From Clostridiales bacterium (GTDB taxonomy: Bacteria > Bacillota > Clostridia > Christensenellales > Aristaeellaceae), in contig JALFHA010000104.1 of NCBI GenBank assembly GCA_022776785.1, positions 1 through 15,079 of the forward strand: a stretch of 15,079 nucleotides of DNA, in the 5' to 3' direction. The translations under genes were made by a program, and so were the position numbers. The notes under the pieces were generated by a model. It did no database searches and had not been told where the DNA came from. It saw only the letters and a program-made list of their open reading frames with translations. Of the stretch, positions 1 through 7,098 are shown in pieces. Within the stretch, counting starts at the first letter, position 1, and the number at the start of each line of letters is the position of its first letter.

Positions 1-31
1 GTGGCGCTCTGACCAGCTGAGCTACGACCCC
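1..31 (-). tRNA. Partial tRNA, 5' half, runs off the left edge; isotype not determinable
   Basis: Read on the minus strand from position 31 the sequence follows tRNA architecture: 7-nt acceptor strand GGGGTCG, then TA at positions 8-9, D-stem GCTC, D-loop AGCTGGTCA containing the invariant GG, D-stem GAGC, G26, and the start of the anticodon stem CCAC. The anticodon lies outside the window. The CCAC start of the anticodon stem is common in tRNA-Val(GAC) and tRNA-Gly(GCC), but that is only a hint. A strong promoter lies directly upstream. Confidence 0.9.
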
Positions 32-37
32 AAGCAC

Positions 38-73
38 GAGATGTATTATACATCATCCCGCCCCATAAATCAA
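38..73 (-). promoter_or_regulatory. Sigma-A promoter of the partial tRNA gene
   Basis: On the minus strand, TTGATT (73-68) and a perfect TATAAT (50-45) are separated by 17 nt. The predicted transcript start is near 38, about 7 nt before the mature tRNA 5' end. Spacing, hexamers and distance to the tRNA all agree. This promoter diverges from the two-component operon on the plus strand. Confidence 0.8.
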
Positions 74-330
74 GAGGATTTGCAGAATTTATGCAAACTT
101 TTTTGCGTTTGTGAATTGCCCGACTAAACGCAGCGGGTATAAACGTTCTCCGCTGCATTTGCTTAGGTACCTCACACTCCGCTTTTCTTTTGGCCCGCGT
201 TTTGCTATACTGTGTCCATCAAGACCGGGGCGCTGTGTTCCCCGCGGATCGTTGCGCCTCGCTTTCCACGCCAACGCTCCGCAAGGGAATATCCCCCATT
301 CAGCAACTCACAGTGCAAAAGGAGCCCGCC
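74..330. other. Intergenic region between the divergent tRNA and response-regulator genes
   Basis: No credible gene is present here. Visible elements are a 7-bp perfect inverted repeat, GCAGCGG (130-136) and CCGCTGC (150-156), whose 13-nt loop contains AACGTT; a smaller CAAAC/GTTTG inverted repeat (94-98 with 107-111); a -10-like TATACT at 206-211; and a short hairpin CGGGG/CCCCG (226-230 with 240-244) that would lie at the start of the regulator transcript. The inverted repeat at 130-156 could be an operator, but no known protein is matched to it. Confidence 0.5.
183..211 (+). promoter_or_regulatory. Candidate promoter of the two-component operon
   Basis: TATACT at 206-211 is a good -10. 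The best -35 at 17-nt spacing is the weak TTTTCT (183-188). Transcription would start near 218, giving a leader of about 110 nt. The stretch from 204 (GCTATACTGnnnCCATC) recurs at the transporter promoter at 2080-2096. Confidence 0.45.
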
Positions 331-1002
331 ATGTATCGCATCCTGATCGTCGAGGACGACGCGGCCATCGCCGCCGCGCTCGCCCGTCACCTCTCCTCGT
401 GGGGCTTTGAGCCCCGTGCCTGCGAGGATTTCTCCCGCGTGATGGAGACGTTTCTCGCCTTTGATCCGCACCTGACGCTGCTGGATCTCGCGCTGCCGGT
501 CTCGGACGGCTACAGCCTGTGTCAGCAAATCCGGCGCGTATCGAAGACACCCGTCATCTTCCTCTCCAGCGCGGGGGACAATCTGAATATCGTCACCGCC
601 ATGACGCTCGGCGCGGACGACTTCATTGTCAAGCCGTTTGATCCCGCCGTGCTTCACGCGCATCTGCTTGCGCTGCTCCGGCGCGCCTACGATTTCTCCG
701 CCGCGCCCGAATCGGCACTGTGGCATGGTGCGACGCTGTGTGCACAGGATGCGGCGCTCGTTCTCGGGGAGGCGCGTCTGCCGCTCACGCGCAACGAGTT
801 CCGCATCCTCAGCACGCTCCTCAGCCGCCGCGGACAGGTCGTCAGCCGGGAAACGCTGATGGAGCGTCTGTGGGAAACCGACTGCTTTGTCGAGGAAAAC
901 ACGCTCAGTGTCAACGTCAACCGCCTGCGCCGCAAGCTCGAGCCGCTGGGGCTGTCCGCCTACATCGTCACCCGCAAGGGGCTGGGCTATGCCGCCGAAT
1001 AG
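331..1002 (+). CDS. OmpR/PhoB-family response regulator, BceR-like
   Basis: DNA-binding response regulator of 223 aa, the usual family length. The receiver domain spans about residues 1-118, with the acidic pair D9/D10, phospho-acceptor D52 in LTLLDLALP, the switch Ser/Thr region at 79-80, and K101 in the KPF motif. A winged-helix Trans_reg_C domain follows at about 130-221 (PLTRNEFRIL, VSRETLMERLW, VNVNRLRRKLE, TRKGLGY). The ATG at 331 is chosen because AAAAGGAG lies 6 nt upstream and MYRILIVEDD is the canonical N-terminus; an in-frame upstream start at 190 would add non-family residues. The kinase gene begins 8 nt after the stop. Its likely target is the promoter ahead of the downstream ABC transporter. 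BceR-like is inferred from the short kinase and the BceAB-type transporter; the true inducer is unknown. Confidence 0.93.
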   Translation: MYRILIVEDDAAIAAALARHLSSWGFEPRACEDFSRVMETFLAFDPHLTLLDLALPVSDGYSLCQQIRRVSKTPVIFLSSAGDNLNIVTAMTLGADDFIVKPFDPAVLHAHLLALLRRAYDFSAAPESALWHGATLCAQDAALVLGEARLPLTRNEFRILSTLLSRRGQVVSRETLMERLWETDCFVEENTLSVNVNRLRRKLEPLGLSAYIVTRKGLGYAAE

Positions 1003-1010
1003 GAGGAGCC

Positions 1011-2000
1011 ATGCGTCTGCTTTTCGATTACCTGCGCGCCTGTCCGATGGCGATCGTGCCGCTGCCCTGCGCACTGATCGCCGCCGCTGTCGGGCTGCTC
1101 TACGGCCTGCCCGCTTCGGCGGCGCTCTATGCCCTGCTGCTGGCGCTGGCCGTCTGGCTCTCTGCGCTGCTCATCGGCTTTCTCCGCTACAGGCGGCGGC
1201 ACATCCTGTATGAGCGGCTTCTTCGCACACCGGAGCTTTGCATTCAGGGTCTGCCCGAGCCGCAGTCCCCGCAGGAGCGGGAGGTGCAGGCGCTCCTGCG
1301 CGCCGCGCTGCTCGAGCGGGATGACGCGCTTTCCCAATCCGAGGCGCGCCACGCGGAGCAGGTGGGCTATTACACGCTCTGGGCGCACCAGATCAAGACG
1401 CCGCTGGCCGCCATGCGCCTGATGCTCGCCGAGCGGGACGATGCGCAGGCGCGCGAGCTTCGGCTGGAGCTTGCCCGCGTGGAGCGCTATGTCGAGATGG
1501 CGCTGTGCTATCTGCGCCTTGACGGCAGCCAGACCGACTACGTGTTTGCCAAAGTGGCACTCGAGCCGCTTGTGCGCGCGTGCGTGCGCCGGTTTGCCCC
1601 GCAGTTCATCAGCAAGCGTCTGCACCTTGAGCTTGAGCCCCTTCCCGGCGAGGTGCTGACGGATGAGAAGTGGCTCTCCTTCGTCATCGAACAGCTCCTC
1701 TCCAACGCCGTCAAGTATACGCCGCCCGGCGGAGCCGTGCGCATCGGCCTGTCCGCCCCGGGCGTGCTGCTGATCGAGGACACGGGCGTGGGCATCAGCG
1801 CGCAGGATCTGCCGCGCATCTTCGAGCAGGGCTTCACCGGGCGCAACGGGCGCGCGGACAAGCAAGCCAGCGGTATCGGCCTTGCACTCAGCGCACGCGT
1901 GATAGCCCGTCTCGGGCACGCCATTTCCTGCGAGAGTACGCCGGGGCAGGGCACGCGCATGACGCTCGATCTGCGCAGCCAGGCGCTCGAGCGGGAATGA
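1011..2000 (+). CDS. Intramembrane-sensing histidine kinase, BceS-like
   Basis: Membrane sensor kinase of 329 aa. Two hydrophobic helices (about 13-32 and 36-57) are separated by only a few residues, so there is almost no extracellular sensor; this is the hallmark of intramembrane-sensing kinases, which need a partner transporter for detection. The H-box has H126 in WAHQIKTPLAAMRL. The ATPase domain shows the N-box (N232, LLSNAVKYTP), the G1 box DTGVGI (257-262) and the G2 box SGIGLAL (287-293). The ATG at 1011 is preceded by AGGAGG at 1001-1006, overlapping the end of the regulator gene, so the two are co-translated. In the family the kinase forms a complex with the BceB-type permease, which reports transport activity; the gene order here supports that. 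Confidence 0.92.
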   Translation: MRLLFDYLRACPMAIVPLPCALIAAAVGLLYGLPASAALYALLLALAVWLSALLIGFLRYRRRHILYERLLRTPELCIQGLPEPQSPQEREVQALLRAALLERDDALSQSEARHAEQVGYYTLWAHQIKTPLAAMRLMLAERDDAQARELRLELARVERYVEMALCYLRLDGSQTDYVFAKVALEPLVRACVRRFAPQFISKRLHLELEPLPGEVLTDEKWLSFVIEQLLSNAVKYTPPGGAVRIGLSAPGVLLIEDTGVGISAQDLPRIFEQGFTGRNGRADKQASGIGLALSARVIARLGHAISCESTPGQGTRMTLDLRSQALERE

Positions 2001-2011
2001 GGAAGCGCGAT

Positions 2012-2096
2012 CTTACAAAACCGTAAGCCTGCGCGCCGCATCTGTAAGGAGAATCGATAGCGCGCCGCCGCCCTCCCGCGCTATACTGCTCCCATC
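2012..2096 (+). promoter_or_regulatory. Candidate regulator-activated promoter of the ABC transporter genes
   Basis: The 117-bp gap between kinase and ATPase holds a perfect inverted repeat CTTAC-6 nt-GTAAG (2012-2016 with 2023-2027) and a further GTAAG at 2044-2048. The two direct GTAAG copies start 21 bp apart, i.e. two helical turns. A -10 element TATACT lies at 2082-2087, but the expected -35 position (about 2059-2064) reads AGCGCG, far from consensus. Half-sites in phase just upstream of a missing -35 are the usual layout for activation by a phosphorylated OmpR-type regulator. Assignment to the regulator at 331-1002 is inference. Confidence 0.65.
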
Positions 2097-2117
2097 CAAA
2101 CAAGGAGGACAGAATTC

Positions 2118-2882
2118 ATGCCGATTCTCGAGGTCAGTCACCTGAAAAAGACCTATACCGCGCAGGCGGGCGGCGCGCCCGTCCACGCACTCACCAACGT
2201 CAGCTTTCAAGTAGAGGAGGGCGAGTTCGTCGCCATCATGGGCGAATCCGGATCGGGCAAGACGACGCTGCTGAACATCCTCGCTGGGCTGGATACCCCC
2301 ACCGGCGGGCGCGTGCTGCTGGGCGGGCGCGACCTGAGCGCCGTGCCGGAGCGGGAGCTGGCGGCGTTCCGCCGAGACCATCTGGGCTTTGTGTTCCAGG
2401 AGTTCAACCTGCTGGATGCCTTCTCCCTGCGCGACAATATTCTGCTGCCGCTGGTGCTCTCAAACGCCAGCCGCATGGATATGCAGTCGCGCCTTGAGCG
2501 CGTCGCCGCGCAGCTGAATATCACACCGCTGCTGGACAAATACCCCTACGAGGTCTCCGGCGGGCAGAAGCAGCGCGCCGCCGTGGCGCGGGCGCTCATC
2601 ACCCATCCCAACCTCATCCTCGCCGACGAGCCGACGGGTGCGCTCGATTCCCGCGCCTCCGAGGAGCTGATGGACGTCTTTTCGCAGGTGAATGCCAGCG
2701 GGCAGACACTGCTGATGGTTACGCATTCCATCCGCGCGGCGTGCTTCGCCTCGCGCGTGCTGTTCATCAAGGACGGAGAGGTCTTCCACCAACTCTACTG
2801 CGGCGATATGGGCCGCGAGGCGATGTACCAGCAGATCACCGATGCGCTGACGCTGCTGACGACGGGCGGTGATCGCCGGTGA
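2118..2882 (+). CDS. ABC transporter ATP-binding protein, BceA/MacB-type
   Basis: Cytoplasmic ATPase of 254 aa, typical for the LolD/MacB/BceA class. Motifs in order: Walker A GESGSGKTT (42-50), Q-loop Q94 in FVFQEFNLLD, signature VSGGQ (146-150), Walker B LILADEP (166-172), D-loop GALD and switch histidine H203. It should energise the FtsX-type permease encoded directly downstream. The ATG at 2118 follows a strong AAGGAGG (2102-2108). The stop codon overlaps the permease start (GTGA at 2879-2882), so the two proteins are translationally coupled and made in matched amounts. The family removes cell-wall-targeting peptides such as bacitracin or lantibiotics from their lipid II-cycle targets; the specific substrate cannot be read from the sequence. 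Confidence 0.94.
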   Translation: MPILEVSHLKKTYTAQAGGAPVHALTNVSFQVEEGEFVAIMGESGSGKTTLLNILAGLDTPTGGRVLLGGRDLSAVPERELAAFRRDHLGFVFQEFNLLDAFSLRDNILLPLVLSNASRMDMQSRLERVAAQLNITPLLDKYPYEVSGGQKQRAAVARALITHPNLILADEPTGALDSRASEELMDVFSQVNASGQTLLMVTHSIRAACFASRVLFIKDGEVFHQLYCGDMGREAMYQQITDALTLLTTGGDRR

Positions 2883-4858
2883 AGGGCTCGCTCTACGCCC
2901 GGCTCGCGCTGGGCAGCATCCGCAAAAACCGCAGGCTCTACCTGCCCTACCTGCTCTCCGGCTGCATGATGGTCGCCGTGGAGCTGATCCTCGGCTACCT
3001 GACGGGCGACCCCGCCATACGGGCGATGCCAGGCGGCGCGTCGATGTGCATGGTGCTCGCGTTCGGCGTGGTCGTCATGGCCGTCTTCTCCGTCATCTTT
3101 CTGCTGTATTCCAGCTCGTTTCTGCTCAAGCAGCACAGCCGCGAGCTGGGGCTGTATGCCATGCTTGGCATGAGCAGGCAGCATCTTGCCCGCATCTTGC
3201 TCTGGGAGACGCTGCTCTGCGCCGCCTTTTCCATCATCGGCGGGCTGGTGCTCGGCACGCTGCTTGCCAAGGCCTTCCAGCTCGGCCTGCTGCGCCTGTG
3301 CCATGCGCAGGCGGCGACGGGCTTCTCCCTCTCCCCGAGCCTGCTGCTCGACGTGTCGCTCATCTTCGCAGTCACCTATACCATCATCGCGCTGCGCGGC
3401 GTGGTGCACGTCTATCGCAGCAGTCCGCTCGCGCTGATGCGCTCCAGCCGCACCGGCGAGCGCCCGCCGCGCGCCCATGCGCTGCAAGCGCTGGCCGGGG
3501 CCGCCGCGCTGCTGGCAGGCTATGTCCTCGCCGTCACAGTCAAAAACCCGATGATCGCGCTGACCACGTTCTTCATCGCCGTGCTGCTGGTCATCCTCGG
3601 CACGTCGCTGTGCTTCCGTTCGGGCAGCGCCTATGTCCTTGCGGCGCTTCAGGCCAACGGCAGCTATTACTACCATCCGGAGCACTTCATCAGCGTGTCG
3701 GGAATGCGCTACCGCATGACCCGCTGCGCATCGTCACTGACGGTCATCTGTATTCTCTCGACGATGGTGCTCGTCACGCTGTCCTGCTCTGCTTGCCTGT
3801 ATGTCGGCGTGGACGACGCGCTGCGCACGCAGTACAAGCACGAAATCGACATCTCCCTCGAATCACAGACGCTCCCCGACGCGGACGTGCTTCTCGCACC
3901 CGTTGAGGCCGCGCTTGCTGAGGCAGGCGTGCAGCCGGAAAACGCGCTGGCCTGCCGCAGCTTCGGCTTTGCCGGTCGGCTCGCTGGAGATACCCTGTAC
4001 CTCGAAGACGGATTTGACGGCAGTCTCTGCGTTGTGGCGGTCATTCCGCTGTCCGACTACAATGCCATCACGGGCGAGGGCGCCGTCCTCGCGCCCGGCG
4101 AGGCGCTGGCGCTGGACAGCCTCGCGCCAAAGCTGGGCGATGGCGTCAGCATTGAGGGCGGCTCGCGCTTTGCGGTTACAGACAGGCGCACCGAGGTGCC
4201 CGACGTGTGGAAGGACGGCGCGGACATCGTGGAGAGCCTGATTCTCGTGCTATGCGACGGGGAGATTAACGCCTGCGCAGACAGCGTGCGCGCGGCCTCT
4301 GGCAGAGCCATCCTCATTTCCTCCGATTATGCCTTTGACACGGGGATAAGCGCAGAGGAGCAGCCCGCGCTTGCCTCGGCGATCGCCCGCCGTCTGGAGG
4401 ATGCGGGGCTTAACGTGGGCCTCAAGGTGCGCGAGGCGCAGCGCAGCGACTTCTGGGGCACATTCTCCGGCTTCCTGTTTCTGGGCGTGATGCTCAGCGC
4501 TGCGTTCCTCTGTGCCGCCGTGCTGAGCATGTACGACAAGCAGATCACCGAGGGCTACGAGGATCAGGCCTCCTTCGCCATCATGCTGCGTGTCGGTCTG
4601 TCGCTCGAGCAGGCCCGTACCTGTGTCAACGCGCAGATGCGCGCCGTGTTCCTGCTCCCGCTGCTCGGCGCGGGGCTGCACACGGCCTTCGCCTTCCCGA
4701 TGCTCTCCAAGCTTCTGATGCTCTTCGGGCTGACGAATATCCGCCTGCTGACGCTGGTGACGCTCGCCTGCTACGCGGTGTTCGCCGTGTTCTACACCGT
4801 CGTCTACCGCATCACGTCGCGGACGTATTACCGTCTGGTGACGGGCGGCTCTCCATGA
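2879..4858 (+). CDS. ABC transporter permease, BceB-type (two FtsX domains)
   Basis: Polytopic membrane protein of 659 aa. Hydrophobic segments lie at about 22-40, 57-80, 108-130, 155-175, 203-220, 227-246, 285-308, 527-550, 583-605 and 625-645. This is the 10-helix BceB topology, with a large extracellular domain (about 312-525) between helices 7 and 8. FtsX-like regions cover about 60-180 and 530-645. In this family the large loop recognises the peptide antibiotic or its lipid-bound complex, and the permease signals to the two-TM kinase. The start is GTG at 2879 within the GTGA overlap with the ATPase stop; no strong separate ribosome binding site is seen, consistent with coupling. The last 47 nt overlap the end of the convergent gene at 4812-5447. 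No terminator is visible on the plus strand after the stop. The extracellular domain is the most divergent part, so substrate assignment would be a guess. Confidence 0.92.
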   Translation: MKGSLYARLALGSIRKNRRLYLPYLLSGCMMVAVELILGYLTGDPAIRAMPGGASMCMVLAFGVVVMAVFSVIFLLYSSSFLLKQHSRELGLYAMLGMSRQHLARILLWETLLCAAFSIIGGLVLGTLLAKAFQLGLLRLCHAQAATGFSLSPSLLLDVSLIFAVTYTIIALRGVVHVYRSSPLALMRSSRTGERPPRAHALQALAGAAALLAGYVLAVTVKNPMIALTTFFIAVLLVILGTSLCFRSGSAYVLAALQANGSYYYHPEHFISVSGMRYRMTRCASSLTVICILSTMVLVTLSCSACLYVGVDDALRTQYKHEIDISLESQTLPDADVLLAPVEAALAEAGVQPENALACRSFGFAGRLAGDTLYLEDGFDGSLCVVAVIPLSDYNAITGEGAVLAPGEALALDSLAPKLGDGVSIEGGSRFAVTDRRTEVPDVWKDGADIVESLILVLCDGEINACADSVRAASGRAILISSDYAFDTGISAEEQPALASAIARRLEDAGLNVGLKVREAQRSDFWGTFSGFLFLGVMLSAAFLCAAVLSMYDKQITEGYEDQASFAIMLRVGLSLEQARTCVNAQMRAVFLLPLLGAGLHTAFAFPMLSKLLMLFGLTNIRLLTLVTLACYAVFAVFYTVVYRITSRTYYRLVTGGSP

Positions 4859-5447
4859 CAAGCAGCTGCTCGATGAGCCGACGCCCCTGCCCTGCAGGGA
4901 CGGTTGCCGCCAGCGCCGCATCCACCCGCGCCACATTCGGCGCGAGGCGGCGCACCAGCCCGGCACGCTCATCGTAGCGCTCCGGGGCCGCCAGCGGCGC
5001 AAAGCGCAGCGGCACCACCGCGTCGTAGGGCGGCAGAGCAGGGATCTCCTGCGCGCGCAGCAGCAGCGCGTCCGCCTCGGGCGAGCCCGCCAGATGCAGC
5101 GTCAGGTAGCGCAGCAGCACCCCGGCTGCCGCCGTCTGCGTCTCGCCCTGCGCCTGCTCTCCTCCGCCGTCCGACGCGGGCCGCAGCTCGAGCTGGATGA
5201 TGCCATCCGGCCAGAGCAGTGCATAAGCGTGTCGCTCGGGCAAAAGCTCCTCTACCGTGCCGCCGGAAAGCCGCAGCGCCGCCGTCAGCGGACGGATAGC
5301 CGGGTCAAACGGAAAGAGCTGTATGTAGACCTCCGCATCCGGCGAGGCGGGGAACGCCTGCCCCTCCTCCCCCAGCGGCCCGCAGAACTGCCCGTTGACC
5401 AGCAGCACGCCGCGCACCGCGCTCTCAATCCTCAGAATTTCAAACAT
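4812..5447 (-). CDS. Unrecognised 211-aa protein, convergent with the permease gene
   Basis: I do not recognise this family. The N-terminal part (about 1-90, MFEILRIESAVRGVLLVNGQ, VYIQLFPFD) looks like alternating beta strands, and the remainder mixes strands and helices with a low-complexity linker near 95-110 (DGGGEQAQGETQ). No signal peptide or membrane helix is seen, so it is probably cytoplasmic. ATG at 5447 is preferred because AAAGGGG ends 8 nt upstream; a second ATG two codons earlier (5453) sits too close to that site. The gene follows a strong terminator at 5481-5508, so it would need read-through or its own promoter, which I cannot identify. Its last 47 nt lie antisense to the permease 3' end. 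The frame is open throughout and has a good ribosome binding site, which supports a real gene. Confidence 0.65.
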   Translation of the reverse strand: MFEILRIESAVRGVLLVNGQFCGPLGEEGQAFPASPDAEVYIQLFPFDPAIRPLTAALRLSGGTVEELLPERHAYALLWPDGIIQLELRPASDGGGEQAQGETQTAAAGVLLRYLTLHLAGSPEADALLLRAQEIPALPPYDAVVPLRFAPLAAPERYDERAGLVRRLAPNVARVDAALAATVPAGQGRRLIEQLLVMESRPSPDGNTSAT

Positions 5448-5477
5448 GCGCATCGCCCCTTTGTGCGATGCTATGAC

Positions 5478-5512
5478 AAAGGGCCCGAAGCTATACCGCT
5501 TCGGGCCCTTTT
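5478..5512 (-). terminator. Intrinsic terminator after the DUF2200 gene (near-symmetrical)
   Basis: Perfect 11-bp stem GGGCCCGAAGC/GCTTCGGGCCC (5481-5491 with 5498-5508) and a 6-nt loop, flanked by AAA and TTTT. Read on the minus strand it ends in TTT after the stem; read on the plus strand it ends in TTTT. It lies between the DUF2200 stop (5543) and the start of the unrecognised gene (5447), so its natural role is to end the long minus-strand run. Confidence 0.8.
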
Positions 5513-5542
5513 CCTGCCGGGCGGAAAGCTCCGTCCGGTAGC

Positions 5543-5911
5543 CTATCCCTTTCTGAGCAACTTGTCCATCGGCTTTCCCTTTGCCAGCTCGTCCACCAGC
5601 TTGTCCAGCACGCGGATCTTGCGCATGAGCGGGTTTTCGATGGCCTCGATGCGCACGCCGCAAATGCTGCCCGTCACCCGCTCCCACGCAGGATTCAGAC
5701 CGGGCGCTTCCTCAAAGAACGTCCGGTAGGGCACGCCCGCCGCGAGCTGCGCCTTCAGCCCCTCCTGCGTGTAGCCCGTCAGCCAGCGGGTCACCTCGTC
5801 CACCTCATCGCGCGTGCGCCCCTTGCGCTCCGCCTTCGCCACCAGCAGCGGTATACCCGTGCGACGCTCATTGCAAAGACCTTTTCTTCCTTCATATACT
5901 TTGCCTCCCAT
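5543..5911 (-). pseudogene. DUF2200 family protein gene with an apparent 1-nt frameshift near the 5' end
   Basis: The body (AKAERKGRTRDEVDEV, RWLTGYTQEGL, FFEEAPGLNP, ICGVRIEAIENPLMRKI, LDKLVDELAKGKPM) is an unmistakable DUF2200 protein, a small cytoplasmic family of unknown function and about 115 aa. The expected N-terminus (K-[IV]-[YF]-x-M-S-x-A-x-VYPL) is present but in another frame: ATG at 5895 reads KVFAMSVARVY up to about 5851, after which the family sequence (PLLVAKAE) continues one frame over. One extra G at 5850-5851 (plus strand) would restore a single reading frame from 5895 to 5543. Both starts have ribosome binding sites: GGGAGG at 5909-5904, 8 nt before ATG 5895, and another GGGAGG 7 nt before ATG 5911. 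The 5911 start is in frame with the body and gives a 122-aa product with a non-family N-terminus. It may be a real mutation, an assembly error in a short G run, or a functional variant. Confidence 0.75.
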
Positions 5912-5959
5912 GCGTCATCCTCCCTCGGCCATCGCCTTGGCCTCACAGCCGGGATGCGC

Positions 5960-6298
5960 TCATTTCCCCATGCTTATCCGGATGCTCCCCTTCCACTCGG
6001 GAAAAAGCCAAATCCCCATCATCAGCGCGCCCATCACCGCACATGCCCCTGCGATGACATATACATCGGACTTGCGAATCCACTTCCAATCCACCCTGTC
6101 AGGCGTCATCGGCCGATGGTAGGCGTTTTGAAAAGAACAGTAGATATGCCGCCATTTCAGCCCATATCCCAGCAATGTCCAGACTGCGTAGCCCATCAGC
6201 CCTGCGCCCAATGCAAGCCGGAAGTCAAGCAGCCTGCCTGCCGCAAGGATGATGGCAAACCATCCATACCGATGGCAGTATGCCAGCACGCGCACCAT
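5960..6298 (-). CDS. Small hypothetical membrane protein
   Basis: 112-aa protein with about three hydrophobic segments (residues 12-24, 27-47 and 79-99). They are separated by a polar stretch rich in aromatic and basic residues (KWRHIYCSFQNAYHRPMTPD, then WKWIRKSD). I cannot name a family with certainty; proteins of this general look occur in Clostridia. The start is unsure: ATG 6298 and GTG 6295 lack a well-spaced ribosome binding site (the nearest, GGAAAGGA, ends about 15 nt upstream), and an in-frame TGA a short distance upstream rules out a much longer N-terminus. It lies 80 nt after rsmG and is followed by the DUF2200 gene, all on the same strand. The DNA is visibly less GC-rich than its neighbours, hinting at a different history. 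Confidence 0.6.
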   Translation of the reverse strand: MVRVLAYCHRYGWFAIILAAGRLLDFRLALGAGLMGYAVWTLLGYGLKWRHIYCSFQNAYHRPMTPDRVDWKWIRKSDVYVIAGACAVMGALMMGIWLFPEWKGSIRISMGK

Positions 6299-6378
6299 GA
6301 TTTCTGCACCGCGTCCTTTCCCGATTGTTCCCGCCTCTGCCTGCCTCCCTGTCGTTCATCCGTTTCATCGCATCGCCC

Positions 6379-7098
6379 TCATGCCAGCGGCTTCTTATTC
6401 GGCGTGCCCGCCTTGCGGGGGTATGCCTTCGGCGTCTTGCCCGTCTTGTCGGTGAGCAGCAGCACATGCTGCCAGTCGTCCCGTCCGGGCACGGGAGCGG
6501 ACACTACGCCGCGCACCGTGCCGCCGAGCACGAAGGCCGCGCGGCGCGCCGCCGTCAGCTCGTCCTGCACGCCGGGTCCCTTCCAGGCAATCGCCACGCC
6601 GCCCGTGCGCACGAAGGGAAGCGTCAGCTCCTCGAGCACGGCGGAGGAGGCCACCGCGCGGGAGACCGCGGCATCATAGCGCTCCCTGTGCGCCTCCATG
6701 CGCGCCGCGTCCTCCGCGCGGGCGTGGAGCGTCTGCGCAGACAGCCCCAGGCGGGCAAGCGCGTCGTTCAGAAACGCAATGCGCTTTTGCAGCGCATCCA
6801 GAAACGTCAGCTTCAAATCGGGGCGCAGGATGAGCAGCGGCATCCCCGGGAAGCCCGCACCCGTGCCCACGTCGATGACGCGCGCATCCGGCGCGAGCAG
6901 CCCCTGCGCCAGCGGCGCAACGCTGTCGAGGTCGTGCCGGTCGATGCGCTCGTCCTCATCGAGCACCGCGGTCAGATCCATGCGCGCATTGTATTCGTCC
7001 AGAATCGCGTGGAACGCCGCAAAGCGCTCCACCGCCTGCTGGTCGAAGGGCACGCCCATCGCCGTCAGGCCGTTTGTCAGTCTCTCTGTGTTCATCAT
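6379..7098 (-). CDS. rsmG: 16S rRNA (guanine-527-N7)-methyltransferase RsmG (GidB)
   Basis: Cytoplasmic SAM-dependent enzyme that methylates G527 (E. coli numbering) in the 530 loop of 16S rRNA; loss of the family's activity gives low-level streptomycin resistance. Its 239 aa match the family length. Visible motifs: DLTAV (41-45), RHDLDSV (54-60), SAM-binding VIDVGTGAGFPG (74-85), RYDAAVSRAVA (140-150), and the typical basic C-terminus KTPKAYPRKAGTPNKKPL. ATG 7098 (or the adjacent ATG at 7095) follows GGAGAG, and the ATGA overlap with the stop of the DUF218 gene implies translational coupling. rsmG often sits near mnmG and the replication origin; here it is instead downstream of radC and a DUF218 gene. 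Confidence 0.95.
   Translation of the reverse strand: MMNTERLTNGLTAMGVPFDQQAVERFAAFHAILDEYNARMDLTAVLDEDERIDRHDLDSVAPLAQGLLAPDARVIDVGTGAGFPGMPLLILRPDLKLTFLDALQKRIAFLNDALARLGLSAQTLHARAEDAARMEAHRERYDAAVSRAVASSAVLEELTLPFVRTGGVAIAWKGPGVQDELTAARRAAFVLGGTVRGVVSAPVPGRDDWQHVLLLTDKTGKTPKAYPRKAGTPNKKPLA

Noticed and set aside
205..1074. Minus-strand open frame of 289 codons over the response regulator
   Set aside because: Antisense shadow of a clear OmpR-family gene with all catalytic motifs; no ribosome binding site or domain.
5454..5687. N-terminal extension of the unrecognised protein
   Set aside because: It crosses the terminator stem and the DUF2200 gene in another frame; the start at 5447 has a proper ribosome binding site.
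5954..6679. Plus-strand open frame of 241 codons
   Set aside because: Antisense to the small membrane protein and rsmG; Cys/Pro/Ser-rich and without domain or start signal.
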